Notes under the pieces: generated by a model
Told to the model about the DNA's origin: nothing
The model's input: the letters and a program-made list of their open reading frames with translations, nothing else
Databases searched by the model: none
Position numbers and translations under genes: made by a program
Shown: positions 1-9,285 of the stretch, in pieces
Position numbering within the stretch: the stretch's first letter is position 1
Layout of the letters: each line of letters opens with the position of its first letter
From: Chromatiales bacterium
GTDB taxonomy: Bacteria; Pseudomonadota; Gammaproteobacteria; Chromatiales; Chromatiaceae
DNA: 10,437 nucleotides
NCBI GenBank assembly: GCA_024639625.1
Contig: JAHEIA010000057.1
Span: 1 to 10,437, forward strand
Direction: 5' to 3'

Positions 1-510
1 GGGGCTCCGCTGTCGATCCGACTCGGGCGCCACGGGCGCTTCGTCGGATGCACCAATTACCCCGATTGCAGCTATACACGGGATCTGAATGCGGAGAAGA
101 AGGCGGCCGAAGAACCGGAAGTCGTGGAGGGCCGAAAGTGCCCGAAGTGCGATTCCCCGCTACTAATCAAGAACGGGCGCTACGGTAAGTTCATCGGCTG
201 TTCGAGCTATCCGGAATGCACCCACATTGAACCGCTCGAACAGCCGGCGGAAACCGGCGTTGGCTGTCCGCAGTGTAACCAGGGTACCCTTCTGAGGCGT
301 AAATCGCGCCGCGGCAAGGTATTCTTTTCCTGCTCCACCTACCCCGCATGCGACTATGCGGTGTGGAACGAACCGCTGCAGGAGCCTTGTCCGCAGTGCG
401 GGTGGCCCATACTGACATTGAAGAATACCAAGCGCCGAGGAACAGAAAAGGTCTGCCCGCAGAAAGAGTGTTCTTTCAGCGAGACCTGCGCGGACCCTAA
501 CGCCGCCTGA
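1..510 (+). CDS. topA: DNA topoisomerase I, C-terminal zinc-ribbon tail (5'-partial)
   Basis: The reading frame is open from the first base and ends with TGA, giving the last 169 residues of a longer protein. What is visible is a run of Cys4 zinc ribbons. The end of one (GCTNYPDC) opens the window. It is followed by CPKC...GCSSYPEC, CPQC...SCSTYPAC and a last CPQC...VCPQKEC, with a short Ala-rich end. Such tails follow the catalytic core of type IA topoisomerase I in many Proteobacteria. There they bind single-stranded DNA and, in E. coli, RNA polymerase, while the core relaxes negative supercoils. The catalytic domain lies outside the window, so the assignment rests on the ribbons. The main alternative is a stand-alone zinc-ribbon protein like E. 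coli YrdD, which is homologous to this tail and also sits next to tsaC. The ribbon spacing and the KVCPQKEC ending look more like a full TopA. A GTG at 124 is internal and should not be taken as a start. Confidence 0.88.
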   Translation, partial: GAPLSIRLGRHGRFVGCTNYPDCSYTRDLNAEKKAAEEPEVVEGRKCPKCDSPLLIKNGRYGKFIGCSSYPECTHIEPLEQPAETGVGCPQCNQGTLLRRKSRRGKVFFSCSTYPACDYAVWNEPLQEPCPQCGWPILTLKNTKRRGTEKVCPQKECSFSETCADPNAA

Positions 511-595
511 CCGACGCCGCTATCGGCACACCTGCCCCCCGGCAAACGACACCAGCATCCCGTTCGAGCAGCAATTTCGAGGTATACGACCCACC

Positions 596-1102
596 ATGAA
601 CAACCCTTTCGTTTCCGTCCTAATGGGTTCCGACTCCGATCTGCCGGTAATGCAGGCGACGATCGATGTTCTGCGCTCCCTGGAGATCCCTTTTGAGGTA
701 AAGATCACGTCCGCGCACCGCACCCCTGACGCGACCCACGCCTACGTCCAGCAGGCCGACGCTCGGGGTTGCGCCGTATTCATCGCCGCCGCAGGGCTGG
801 CGGCGCACCTTGCGGGCACCGTCGCCGGCCTAACCATGAAGCCGGTAATCGGCATTCCGCTCGACGCCGGCCCCCTGCAGGGCATTGACTCGCTCCTGTC
901 AACGGTCCAGATGCCCGGCGGCATTCCGGTGGCCTGCGTGGCGATCGGCAAAGCTGGGGCCAAGAACGCGGCCTACCTCGCGGGCCAGATCTTAGCGCTC
1001 GGCGACTCCGCGCTCGCGCAGCGCATCCGCGAAGAGCGGGAGATGAACGCACGCGGCGTGACAGCAAAAGACGCGCAGCTGCAGGATCAACTCAACGGCT
1101 GA
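596..1102 (+). CDS. purE: N5-carboxyaminoimidazole ribonucleotide mutase (PurE, class I)
   Basis: This 168-residue protein is the usual length for bacterial PurE. It converts N5-CAIR to CAIR in de novo purine synthesis, acting in the cytosol as an octamer. Visible motifs are MGSDSD at residues 10-15 (phosphate binding), SAHRTP at 39-44 with the catalytic His41, AGLAAHLAG at 66-74 and STVQMPGG at 102-109. SAHRTP is the class I form that works on the PurK product, as opposed to the SAHKxP form of animal-type class II enzymes that use AIR and CO2 directly. The ATG is the only sensible start because the first motif lies close behind it. The nearest purine-rich stretch, GAGG at 579-582, sits 13 bases upstream, so the ribosome site is weak. 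It is followed by tsaC after 10 bases. The usual partner purK is not next to it. Confidence 0.96.
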   Translation: MNNPFVSVLMGSDSDLPVMQATIDVLRSLEIPFEVKITSAHRTPDATHAYVQQADARGCAVFIAAAGLAAHLAGTVAGLTMKPVIGIPLDAGPLQGIDSLLSTVQMPGGIPVACVAIGKAGAKNAAYLAGQILALGDSALAQRIREEREMNARGVTAKDAQLQDQLNG

Positions 1103-1112
1103 GCGCAAGAGT

Positions 1113-2658
<1,546 letters not shown>

Positions 2659-2716
2659 GACAAGGCCGGGTGGCGCAACCAACGTAAAACTGGCACCACC
2701 GCAGACCGCGAGCCGA

Positions 2717-3103
2717 CTAACCCGGGCGGTTGGGAAGCTGCACCCCACTATCCAGCAGTGGCCTTGCGTGATCCTCGATCCAGTCGCGGATCCAGTGGCT
2801 GGCCCGAGAACCGGAGAAGCGCCCCAGTTCCTCTCCATGAAAGAATAGGATGACGGTCGGAAACCCGCGCAAGCGATAGTGGCCGGCCAAGCGCATGTTT
2901 TCGTCGACCTCCACCTTCGCCAGGACGACGGCACCGGCGTAGTCGTCGATGACCCGCTCCAGATGCGGTGCCAGGGAGAGGCAAGGTGCGCACCACTCGG
3001 CCCAGAAGTCCACAAGAACTGGGCGTTCGCGAGAGGCGTCGAGAACCTTACGCTGGAACGCGTGTTCGTCGACGTCGAAGATATGGGGTGATGTCCTGTG
3101 CAT
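2717..3103 (-). CDS. small thioredoxin-fold protein with a WCAPC active site
   Basis: This is a 128-residue single thioredoxin domain without signal peptide or membrane segment, so it is probably cytosolic. The redox site WCAPC is at 37-41 after VDFWAE. It is followed by the AKVEVDEN strand at 62-69 and GFPT at 80-83 with the cis-proline Pro82, which are the standard landmarks of the fold. It could reduce disulfides or act as a redox chaperone. The middle of the domain (LAKVEVDENMRLA) resembles the N-terminal domain of CnoX/YbbN more than TrxA, but the C-terminal TPR part of CnoX is absent. The frame is open upstream to 3394. I chose ATG 3103 because it has a weak GGAAA six bases before it and the conserved domain starts soon after. 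ATG 3157 is an alternative that adds 18 Arg-rich residues. It is convergent with hemF and divergent from hemB. The exact substrate is unknown. Confidence 0.84.
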   Translation of the reverse strand: MHRTSPHIFDVDEHAFQRKVLDASRERPVLVDFWAEWCAPCLSLAPHLERVIDDYAGAVVLAKVEVDENMRLAGHYRLRGFPTVILFFHGEELGRFSGSRASHWIRDWIEDHARPLLDSGVQLPNRPG

Positions 3104-3182
3104 GGCGGATTTCCGCGGACCGGGGCCGCGCTCCATCAATCGGGTTCGTCGTTCCATGTTACCAGAGCACACCCGCTCGGCC

Positions 3183-3232
3183 TGCCTCGATCTGCGTTCG
3201 GCAGCAGTCACCTTTGCCTCTTTTCGAGGCAA
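3183..3232. promoter_or_regulatory. operator-like inverted repeats at the hemB promoter
   Basis: TTGCCTC (3214-3220) and GAGGCAA (3226-3232) form a perfect 7-bp inverted repeat with a 5-base centre. A further TGCCTCGA at 3183-3190 is the exact reverse complement of TCGAGGCA at 3224-3231. The two direct TGCCTC copies are 32 bp apart, about three helical turns. The element overlaps the proposed -35 box and spacer of the hemB promoter, so a repressor or activator site is a reasonable inference. A hairpin or chance is possible. No known binding-site consensus is claimed. Confidence 0.4.
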
Positions 3233-3243
3233 GAGGCTACACT
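3214..3243 (+). promoter_or_regulatory. candidate sigma-70 promoter of hemB-aroE
   Basis: TTGCCT (3214-3219, four of six matches to TTGACA) and TACACT (3238-3243, four of six to TATAAT) are separated by 18 bases. Transcription would begin near 3250 and leave a leader of roughly 75 bases before hemB. The position in the divergent gap fits, but the call is from pattern only. Confidence 0.45.
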
Positions 3244-3269
3244 GAGCCGAATTCCCCGGGTGGTCGTAG

Positions 3270-5164
<1,895 letters not shown>

Positions 5165-5168
5165 ACGC

Positions 5169-5214
5169 GCGCCGACCAGTGAGCCGCGTTCTCGAGCACC
5201 CAATCGGTCGGCGC
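5169..5214. repeat. 9-bp inverted repeat between convergent aroE and yrdA
   Basis: GCGCCGACC (5169-5177) and GGTCGGCGC (5206-5214) are perfectly complementary, with 28 bases between them. The repeat lies in the 76-bp gap between two convergent stop codons, where a bidirectional terminator would be expected. The stem is strong but the loop is long and no T-run follows on either strand, so a standard intrinsic terminator is not shown. It might be a Rho-independent variant, an RNA-stability hairpin or chance. Confidence 0.4.
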
Positions 5215-5240
5215 TTGCAACCTGGTCGCCTGCGCAATCG

Positions 5241-5780
5241 TCAGCTAGCGCTTTCGCGATGCCGCTCGGCGAGGGTTACGTAGTGGGCGGCGGAATATGC
5301 GAGATACTCGAGTTCCCGACGGGTCAGCGGACGGACGCGGCGCACCGGGGAGCCGAGCCAAAGATAGCCTCCCGCGAGCTGTTTGCCGCCGGGCACTAGG
5401 CTGCCCGCCCCGAGCATCACCTGGGCATCCAGGCGCGCACCGTCGAGCACCACGGACCCCATGCCGATCAGGCAACCGTCACCGATGCTACAGGCGTGGA
5501 GCGTGACATTGTGGCCAACCGTTACCCCGGCACCCACCCGCAGGGCTCGACCGCCAGGGCAATAATGGCTGTCGTGGCTGACATGCAAGACGCTGCCGTC
5601 CTGAATATTGCTGCGCTCTCCGACGCGGATCGACTGAACGTCTCCCCGCAGAACGCTCAGCGGCCAAATCGAGGCTTGCGCCTCGATCATGACGTCTCCA
5701 ATCACCAGCGCTGAGGGATCCACCCAGGCGTCCGATGCAATCCTCGGCTGCAGGTCGCCAAACCGGCGCACGTTGCTCAT
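5241..5780 (-). CDS. yrdA: gamma-carbonic-anhydrase-family hexapeptide protein (YrdA-like)
   Basis: The 179-residue protein is a left-handed beta-helix protein built of hexapeptide repeats from about residue 20 to 145, with a C-terminal helix. The gamma-carbonic-anhydrase landmarks are present: Arg44 and Asp46 (LRGD), Gln60 (NIQDGS) and the three metal-binding histidines His66, His90 and His95 (HVS, GHNVTLH). The acidic loop that carries the proton-shuttle glutamates in the archaeal enzyme Cam is missing, as in E. coli YrdA and PaaY-type proteins, so real CO2 hydration activity is uncertain. It would act in the cytosol as a trimer. ATG 5780 is preferred because AGAAGGA lies seven bases before it; the frame reaches an upstream ATG at 5825 without such a site and would add 15 non-conserved residues. 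It is convergent with aroE and divergent from lemA. In E. coli, yrdA also lies close to aroE and tsaC. Confidence 0.9.
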   Translation of the reverse strand: MSNVRRFGDLQPRIASDAWVDPSALVIGDVMIEAQASIWPLSVLRGDVQSIRVGERSNIQDGSVLHVSHDSHYCPGGRALRVGAGVTVGHNVTLHACSIGDGCLIGMGSVVLDGARLDAQVMLGAGSLVPGGKQLAGGYLWLGSPVRRVRPLTRRELEYLAYSAAHYVTLAERHRESAS

Positions 5781-5787
5781 TGCGTCA

Positions 5788-5794
5788 TCCTTCT
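5788..5794 (-). promoter_or_regulatory. ribosome binding site of yrdA
   Basis: On the - strand this reads AGAAGGA, seven bases before ATG 5780. It decides the start against ATG 5825. Confidence 0.7.
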
Positions 5795-5809
5795 GAGGTC
5801 GAAACCCGG

Positions 5810-5818
5810 TGATATACT
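5810..5818 (+). promoter_or_regulatory. candidate extended -10 promoter of lemA
   Basis: TGATATACT contains an extended -10 TG followed by TATACT (five of six matches to TATAAT). TTCTGA at 5791-5796 is a poor -35 at 16 bases, which is tolerated by extended -10 promoters. Transcription would start near 5825, leaving a short leader before lemA at 5851. The same A/T-rich patch could also serve yrdA on the other strand. Confidence 0.4.
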
Positions 5819-5850
5819 GCCCCACGGTACCAGTCTAGCGGAGTCCCGCC

Positions 5851-6429
5851 ATGGAAATCAGCAGCATGATCGCGCTTGGCCTGCTCGCCGCACTCGCCCT
5901 CTACGCGGTCGTGATCTACAACAATTTGGTGCGCCTGAAGCACGGGGTGAGCAAGGCGTGGGCCAATATCGACGTCCTGCTCAAGCAGCGCCACGACGAG
6001 CTGCCGAAATTGGTCGAGGCCTGCCGGCAGTATATGCAGTACGAGCAGGAGGCCCTGGAGCGGGTCATGCGCGCGCGCGGGACCGTCGCCCAAGCCCGCG
6101 AGCAGGCCGACGTCGCGGCACTCGGCGCTGCGGAAAGCGAGCTACGGCTAGGGTTGGGCAACCTGTTTGCGGTCGCCGAAGCCTACCCGGAGCTGAAGGC
6201 GAACGAAACCTTCCAGCATCTGCAATCGCGCATCTCGAGTCTGGAAAGCAGCATTGCCGACCAGAGGTCGTTCTACAACGAGAGCGTGAATCAGCATAAC
6301 GTCCGCATCGAGCAGTTCCCCGACCTGATCATCGCCCGTGCGCTCCGTTTCGCTCCCGCCCGACTGCTGGAGTTTACCGAGCAAGAGACCCGGGACGTCA
6401 ACCTGAAGGACCTCTTCTACAGCCATTGA
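5851..6429 (+). CDS. lemA: LemA family membrane protein
   Basis: The 192-residue protein has one N-terminal membrane helix (about residues 5-23) followed by a long helical domain, the LemA architecture. Family blocks visible are YNNLVRLKHGVSKAWANIDVLLKQR (23-47, without a break), LPKLVEACRQY at 51-61, LKANETFQHLQ at 115-125 and FYNESVNQHNVRIEQFPDLI at 141-160. The bulk is expected on the outer face of the inner membrane, as shown for some family members. The biochemical function of LemA proteins is not established. The start has GGAG at 5840-5843, seven bases before ATG. Genes often found with lemA, namely a TPM-domain protein, a GIDE-like protein or an M48 protease, are not adjacent here. 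The next gene on the same strand is the M3 peptidase prlC, about 190 bases away. Confidence 0.93.
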   Translation: MEISSMIALGLLAALALYAVVIYNNLVRLKHGVSKAWANIDVLLKQRHDELPKLVEACRQYMQYEQEALERVMRARGTVAQAREQADVAALGAAESELRLGLGNLFAVAEAYPELKANETFQHLQSRISSLESSIADQRSFYNESVNQHNVRIEQFPDLIIARALRFAPARLLEFTEQETRDVNLKDLFYSH

Positions 6430-6620
6430 GTCCCCGCTTTTCCGCCGGCCGGCTTGGCCCTTCGAACCCACAGGGGGCGGCCCGCAGCGCCACGATTTCC
6501 CAGCTTTCCGCAAGGGTAAGCGCTGTCGAGAGGGTTTGTTTCGTGTCAGAATACCCGGATACCTAATCTACTCCCTCAACCCGCGAGTCGCTGGCCGTGC
6601 CCCCAAGCCCCGTCGAAAAG
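6430..6620. other. intergenic gap between lemA and prlC
   Basis: This 191-bp stretch holds no convincing gene. It has a self-complementary GCCGGCCGGC at 6444-6453, but no stem with a loop and T-run that would make a terminator. Toward prlC the composition becomes richer in A/T around 6535-6570. TTGTTT at 6536 with GATACC at 6558 is only a poor promoter match, and I found no heat-shock type consensus. A promoter for prlC is expected here but cannot be placed. Confidence 0.4.
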
Positions 6621-8651
6621 ATGCCCAATCCACTGCTGGAAATGAACGGTCTGCCGCCGTTCGATCAAATCGAGCCCGAGCATGTCGAACCAGCGATCGA
6701 CACCTTGCTGGCGGAGAACCGCCAGCGCATCGCCGAGCTGCTCGAGCAATCCGAGCCCGTGACCTGGGAAAATCTGGTGCAACCGGTGGAACTGCTCGAA
6801 GACCGCCTGCAAAGAACCTGGTCCCCGATCAGTCACATGAACTCGGTGGTCAACAGCGAAGCGCTGCGCAGCGCCTACAATGCCTGCCTGCCGAAACTCA
6901 GCGCCTACGCCACCGAGATGGGCCACAACGAGAAACTGTTTCAGGCCTACCGGCGAGTACTGGACGCCGGAGGTCTGAGTCCGGTGCAGCGCAAATTGCT
7001 GGAAAATGCCCTGCGCGACTTCCACCTCGCGGGTGTCGATCTGCCCGCGGCGAAGAAGTCGCGCTTCAAGGAGGTCGCTCAGGAACTTTCCCAACTCGGC
7101 TCGCAGTTCGAAGAAAATCTACTGGATTCGAGCCACGACTGGAGCAAGAGCATCTCGCAACGGGACGACCTAGCGGGCCTGCCGGAATCCGCCGTCAATC
7201 TGGCGCAACAAAACGCCCGCGAACGGGGCCAGCAAGACTGGCTGCTGACTTTGGAGCTTCCGTGTTACATCCCGGTCATGAGTTACGCGGACAATCGGGA
7301 GCTGCGGCGCGAGATGTACCGGGCGTACGCGACCCGCGCCTCTGACCAGTTTCCGTTGGGTGCCCAGTGGGACAACGGGCCGATCATGGAGCGGGTGCTG
7401 GCGTTGCGCCACGAGATGGCGTCCCTGCTCGGGTTCGCTAACTACGCGGAACTCTCCCTCGCGACCAAGATGGCTCGTTCCTGCGACGAGGTGATCGGGT
7501 TCCTCGACGATCTCGCGCGCCGCTCGCGGGGTCAAGCGCGCAAGGAACTGGCGGAACTGGAAGAGTTCGCCCGCACACGCTACGGTGTGCAGCATCTGCA
7601 GGCCTGGGACATCGGATATTATTCCGAGAAGCTGCGTCAGCACCGATACGACGTCACACAGGAGGAGCTGAAGCCGTATTTCCCGGAGGATCGGGTGCTC
7701 AGCGGTCTGTTCTCCGTGGCCAACCGCCTCTACGGCATCCGCATCACAGAGGTCGCGGGCGTTACTGCCTGGGACCCCAGCGTCCGCTTCTTCGAGATCC
7801 GAGACGATAGCGGGGCCATGCGCGGTCAATTTTACCTCGATCTGTACGCCCGCCGACAAAAACGCGGCGGGGCCTGGATGGACAGCTACAGCAATCGCTT
7901 GTTCACCGAAGACTGCGATCAACTTCCGGTGGCCTACCTGACCTGCAACTTTTCTCCGCCGATTGGTGGTCTGCCGGCGCTGTTCACACATGACGAGGTG
8001 CAGACCCTGTTCCATGAGTTTGGGCATGGCCTCCACCACCTGCTGACACGCATCGACTTCCCTGCAGTCGGCGGCATCAACGGGGTAGCCTGGGACGCGG
8101 TGGAACTGCCCAGCCAACTGATGGAAAACTGGTGTTGGGAACCGGAGGCGCTGCAGTTGATCTCCGGGCACTTCAAGGATGGGGCGCCGATTCCCGACAC
8201 CTTGCTGCAAAAGATGCGGGCAGCCAAAGATTTCCAATCGGGCATGCAGATGGTGCGCCAGCTCGAGTTCGCGCTCTTCGATTTCCGCATCCACAGCGAG
8301 TATGATCCTGCAAAACGCGGCAGGATCTACCCCATCCTGCAGGAGGTTCGAGCAGCGGTTGCGGTGGTGCACCCGCCCGAGTTCAACCGTTTCCCACACA
8401 GCTTCTCGCACATCTTCGCCGGCGGGTATGCCGCCGGATATTACAGCTACAAATGGGCCGAGGTATTGTCGGCGGACGCCTTCTCGTTGTTCGAGGAAAA
8501 CGGCGTCTTCGACCGGGCAACCGGGCGCGCGTTTCTCGAGAATATTCTCGAACGAGGCGGCTCCGAGGATGCGATGGAACTCTACGTGCGTTTTCGCGGA
8601 CGCGAGCCAACGGTCGACCCCCTGCTCAAGCACAGCGGGATCGTCTCCTGA
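6621..8651 (+). CDS. prlC: oligopeptidase A (M3 metallopeptidase)
   Basis: The 676-residue protein closely follows E. coli oligopeptidase A (680 residues) along its whole length, beginning MPNPLL...LPPFDQI. It is a cytosolic zinc peptidase that degrades short peptides, including cleaved signal peptides. The zinc site is HEFGH at 465-469 with the third ligand Glu495 in DAVELPSQ and the following MENWCWE. The substrate-binding GGYAAGYYSY loop lies near the C-terminus, and the protein ends with RFRGREP and a short tail. No truncation or damage is seen. The frame also offers GTG 6597, which adds eight residues. I prefer ATG 6621 because the protein then begins where E. coli OpdA does, but neither start has a good ribosome site. 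In E. coli prlC is part of the heat-shock regulon; no such promoter is evident here. The SH3 gene follows after two bases. Confidence 0.95.
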   Translation: MPNPLLEMNGLPPFDQIEPEHVEPAIDTLLAENRQRIAELLEQSEPVTWENLVQPVELLEDRLQRTWSPISHMNSVVNSEALRSAYNACLPKLSAYATEMGHNEKLFQAYRRVLDAGGLSPVQRKLLENALRDFHLAGVDLPAAKKSRFKEVAQELSQLGSQFEENLLDSSHDWSKSISQRDDLAGLPESAVNLAQQNARERGQQDWLLTLELPCYIPVMSYADNRELRREMYRAYATRASDQFPLGAQWDNGPIMERVLALRHEMASLLGFANYAELSLATKMARSCDEVIGFLDDLARRSRGQARKELAELEEFARTRYGVQHLQAWDIGYYSEKLRQHRYDVTQEELKPYFPEDRVLSGLFSVANRLYGIRITEVAGVTAWDPSVRFFEIRDDSGAMRGQFYLDLYARRQKRGGAWMDSYSNRLFTEDCDQLPVAYLTCNFSPPIGGLPALFTHDEVQTLFHEFGHGLHHLLTRIDFPAVGGINGVAWDAVELPSQLMENWCWEPEALQLISGHFKDGAPIPDTLLQKMRAAKDFQSGMQMVRQLEFALFDFRIHSEYDPAKRGRIYPILQEVRAAVAVVHPPEFNRFPHSFSHIFAGGYAAGYYSYKWAEVLSADAFSLFEENGVFDRATGRAFLENILERGGSEDAMELYVRFRGREPTVDPLLKHSGIVS

Positions 8652-8653
8652 AC

Positions 8654-9235
8654 GTGCTGCGGCCCGCAATTGTGCCGCTGCTGCTCGGCCTGGGCATGCT
8701 CGCCGCCCGGCCTTGCCCGGCGGGTACTCTGCATATCACGGACCAACTCCTGGCAGGCCTCTATCCAAAACCGGATCCGACAAGCGAACCGATCCAGTTA
8801 TTGTCCAGCGGCACCCCGATGGACGAGCTGCAGCGACAGGACGGCTATGTACGAGTCCGCTTGCCGGACCACACAACCGGCTGGGTCGAATCGATTTACC
8901 TTACCGAAGACACGCCTGCTCAGGTGTTGCTTCTGCAAGCCCAGGCAAAGATGCGTCGTTTGCACCAGGAGGTCGGAGACTTGAGAGCACGCTTGGAAGC
9001 TCATGGTGAGGCGGTTGCCGCCGGGGGTGCGCAAACCGCCGTAGCGGCCGAATGCGCACCGACCACAGAGGAAGGACCGATCGCCAGCTCCCACCCACGG
9101 GTCGTCTCGATAGAGGCCGGCCCGGCGCAGCCCATGGGATACTCGCCGCTCTGGGGCCTGGTCGGATTGACGTCCGCTTGCCTGGTTGCCTTCCTCGGAG
9201 GCATGGTTTTTCAGGACCGGCGCGGCGGCCGGTAA
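8654..9235 (+). CDS. SH3-domain membrane-anchored envelope protein (YgiM-like)
   Basis: This 193-residue protein has a signal-peptide-like N-terminus (hydrophobic 5-18, small residues at 22-24), then a bacterial SH3 domain at about 27-85 ([30 protein letters not shown]). After that come a short predicted coiled coil at about 89-117, an Ala/Gly/Pro-rich linker, a membrane helix at about 166-186 and a basic end QDRRGGR. This order of parts is that of E. coli YgiM and the SH3-and-anchor family, whose SH3 domain faces the periplasm and may bind peptidoglycan; the precise role is not known. The coiled coil is shorter than in E. coli. The start is GTG 8654, two bases after the prlC stop, and it gives a full signal peptide. 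ATG 8696 would cut the hydrophobic segment. No clear ribosome site is seen, so coupling to prlC is likely. Confidence 0.8.
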   Translation: MLRPAIVPLLLGLGMLAARPCPAGTLHITDQLLAGLYPKPDPTSEPIQLLSSGTPMDELQRQDGYVRVRLPDHTTGWVESIYLTEDTPAQVLLLQAQAKMRRLHQEVGDLRARLEAHGEAVAAGGAQTAVAAECAPTTEEGPIASSHPRVVSIEAGPAQPMGYSPLWGLVGLTSACLVAFLGGMVFQDRRGGR

Positions 9236-9285
9236 ATGCCGTTATGGCCAGCGACGACCACTTACTCGCTACAAGATCAAGTGCC

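Noticed and set aside
516-544. Terminator after topA
   Set aside because: Two tiny hairpins (GCCG-CTAT-CGGC at 516-527 and TGCC-CCCC-GGCA at 533-544) have 4-bp stems and no T-run; too weak to call.
2669-2700. Terminator between hemF and the thioredoxin gene
   Set aside because: GGTGG (2669-2673) can pair with CCACC (2696-2700), but the stem is short and interrupted with a long loop and no T-run.
6444-6453. GCCGGCCGGC palindrome after lemA
   Set aside because: Without a loop it can form only a tiny stem; such palindromes are common in GC-rich DNA.
8453-8653. Upstream extension of the SH3 gene into prlC
   Set aside because: It overlaps prlC coding sequence in another frame and would bury the signal peptide; GTG 8654 fits the family layout.
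7170-8669. 499-codon open frame on the - strand opposite prlC
   Set aside because: prlC matches oligopeptidase A throughout on the + strand; the antisense frame has no recognisable motif and is a codon-bias shadow.
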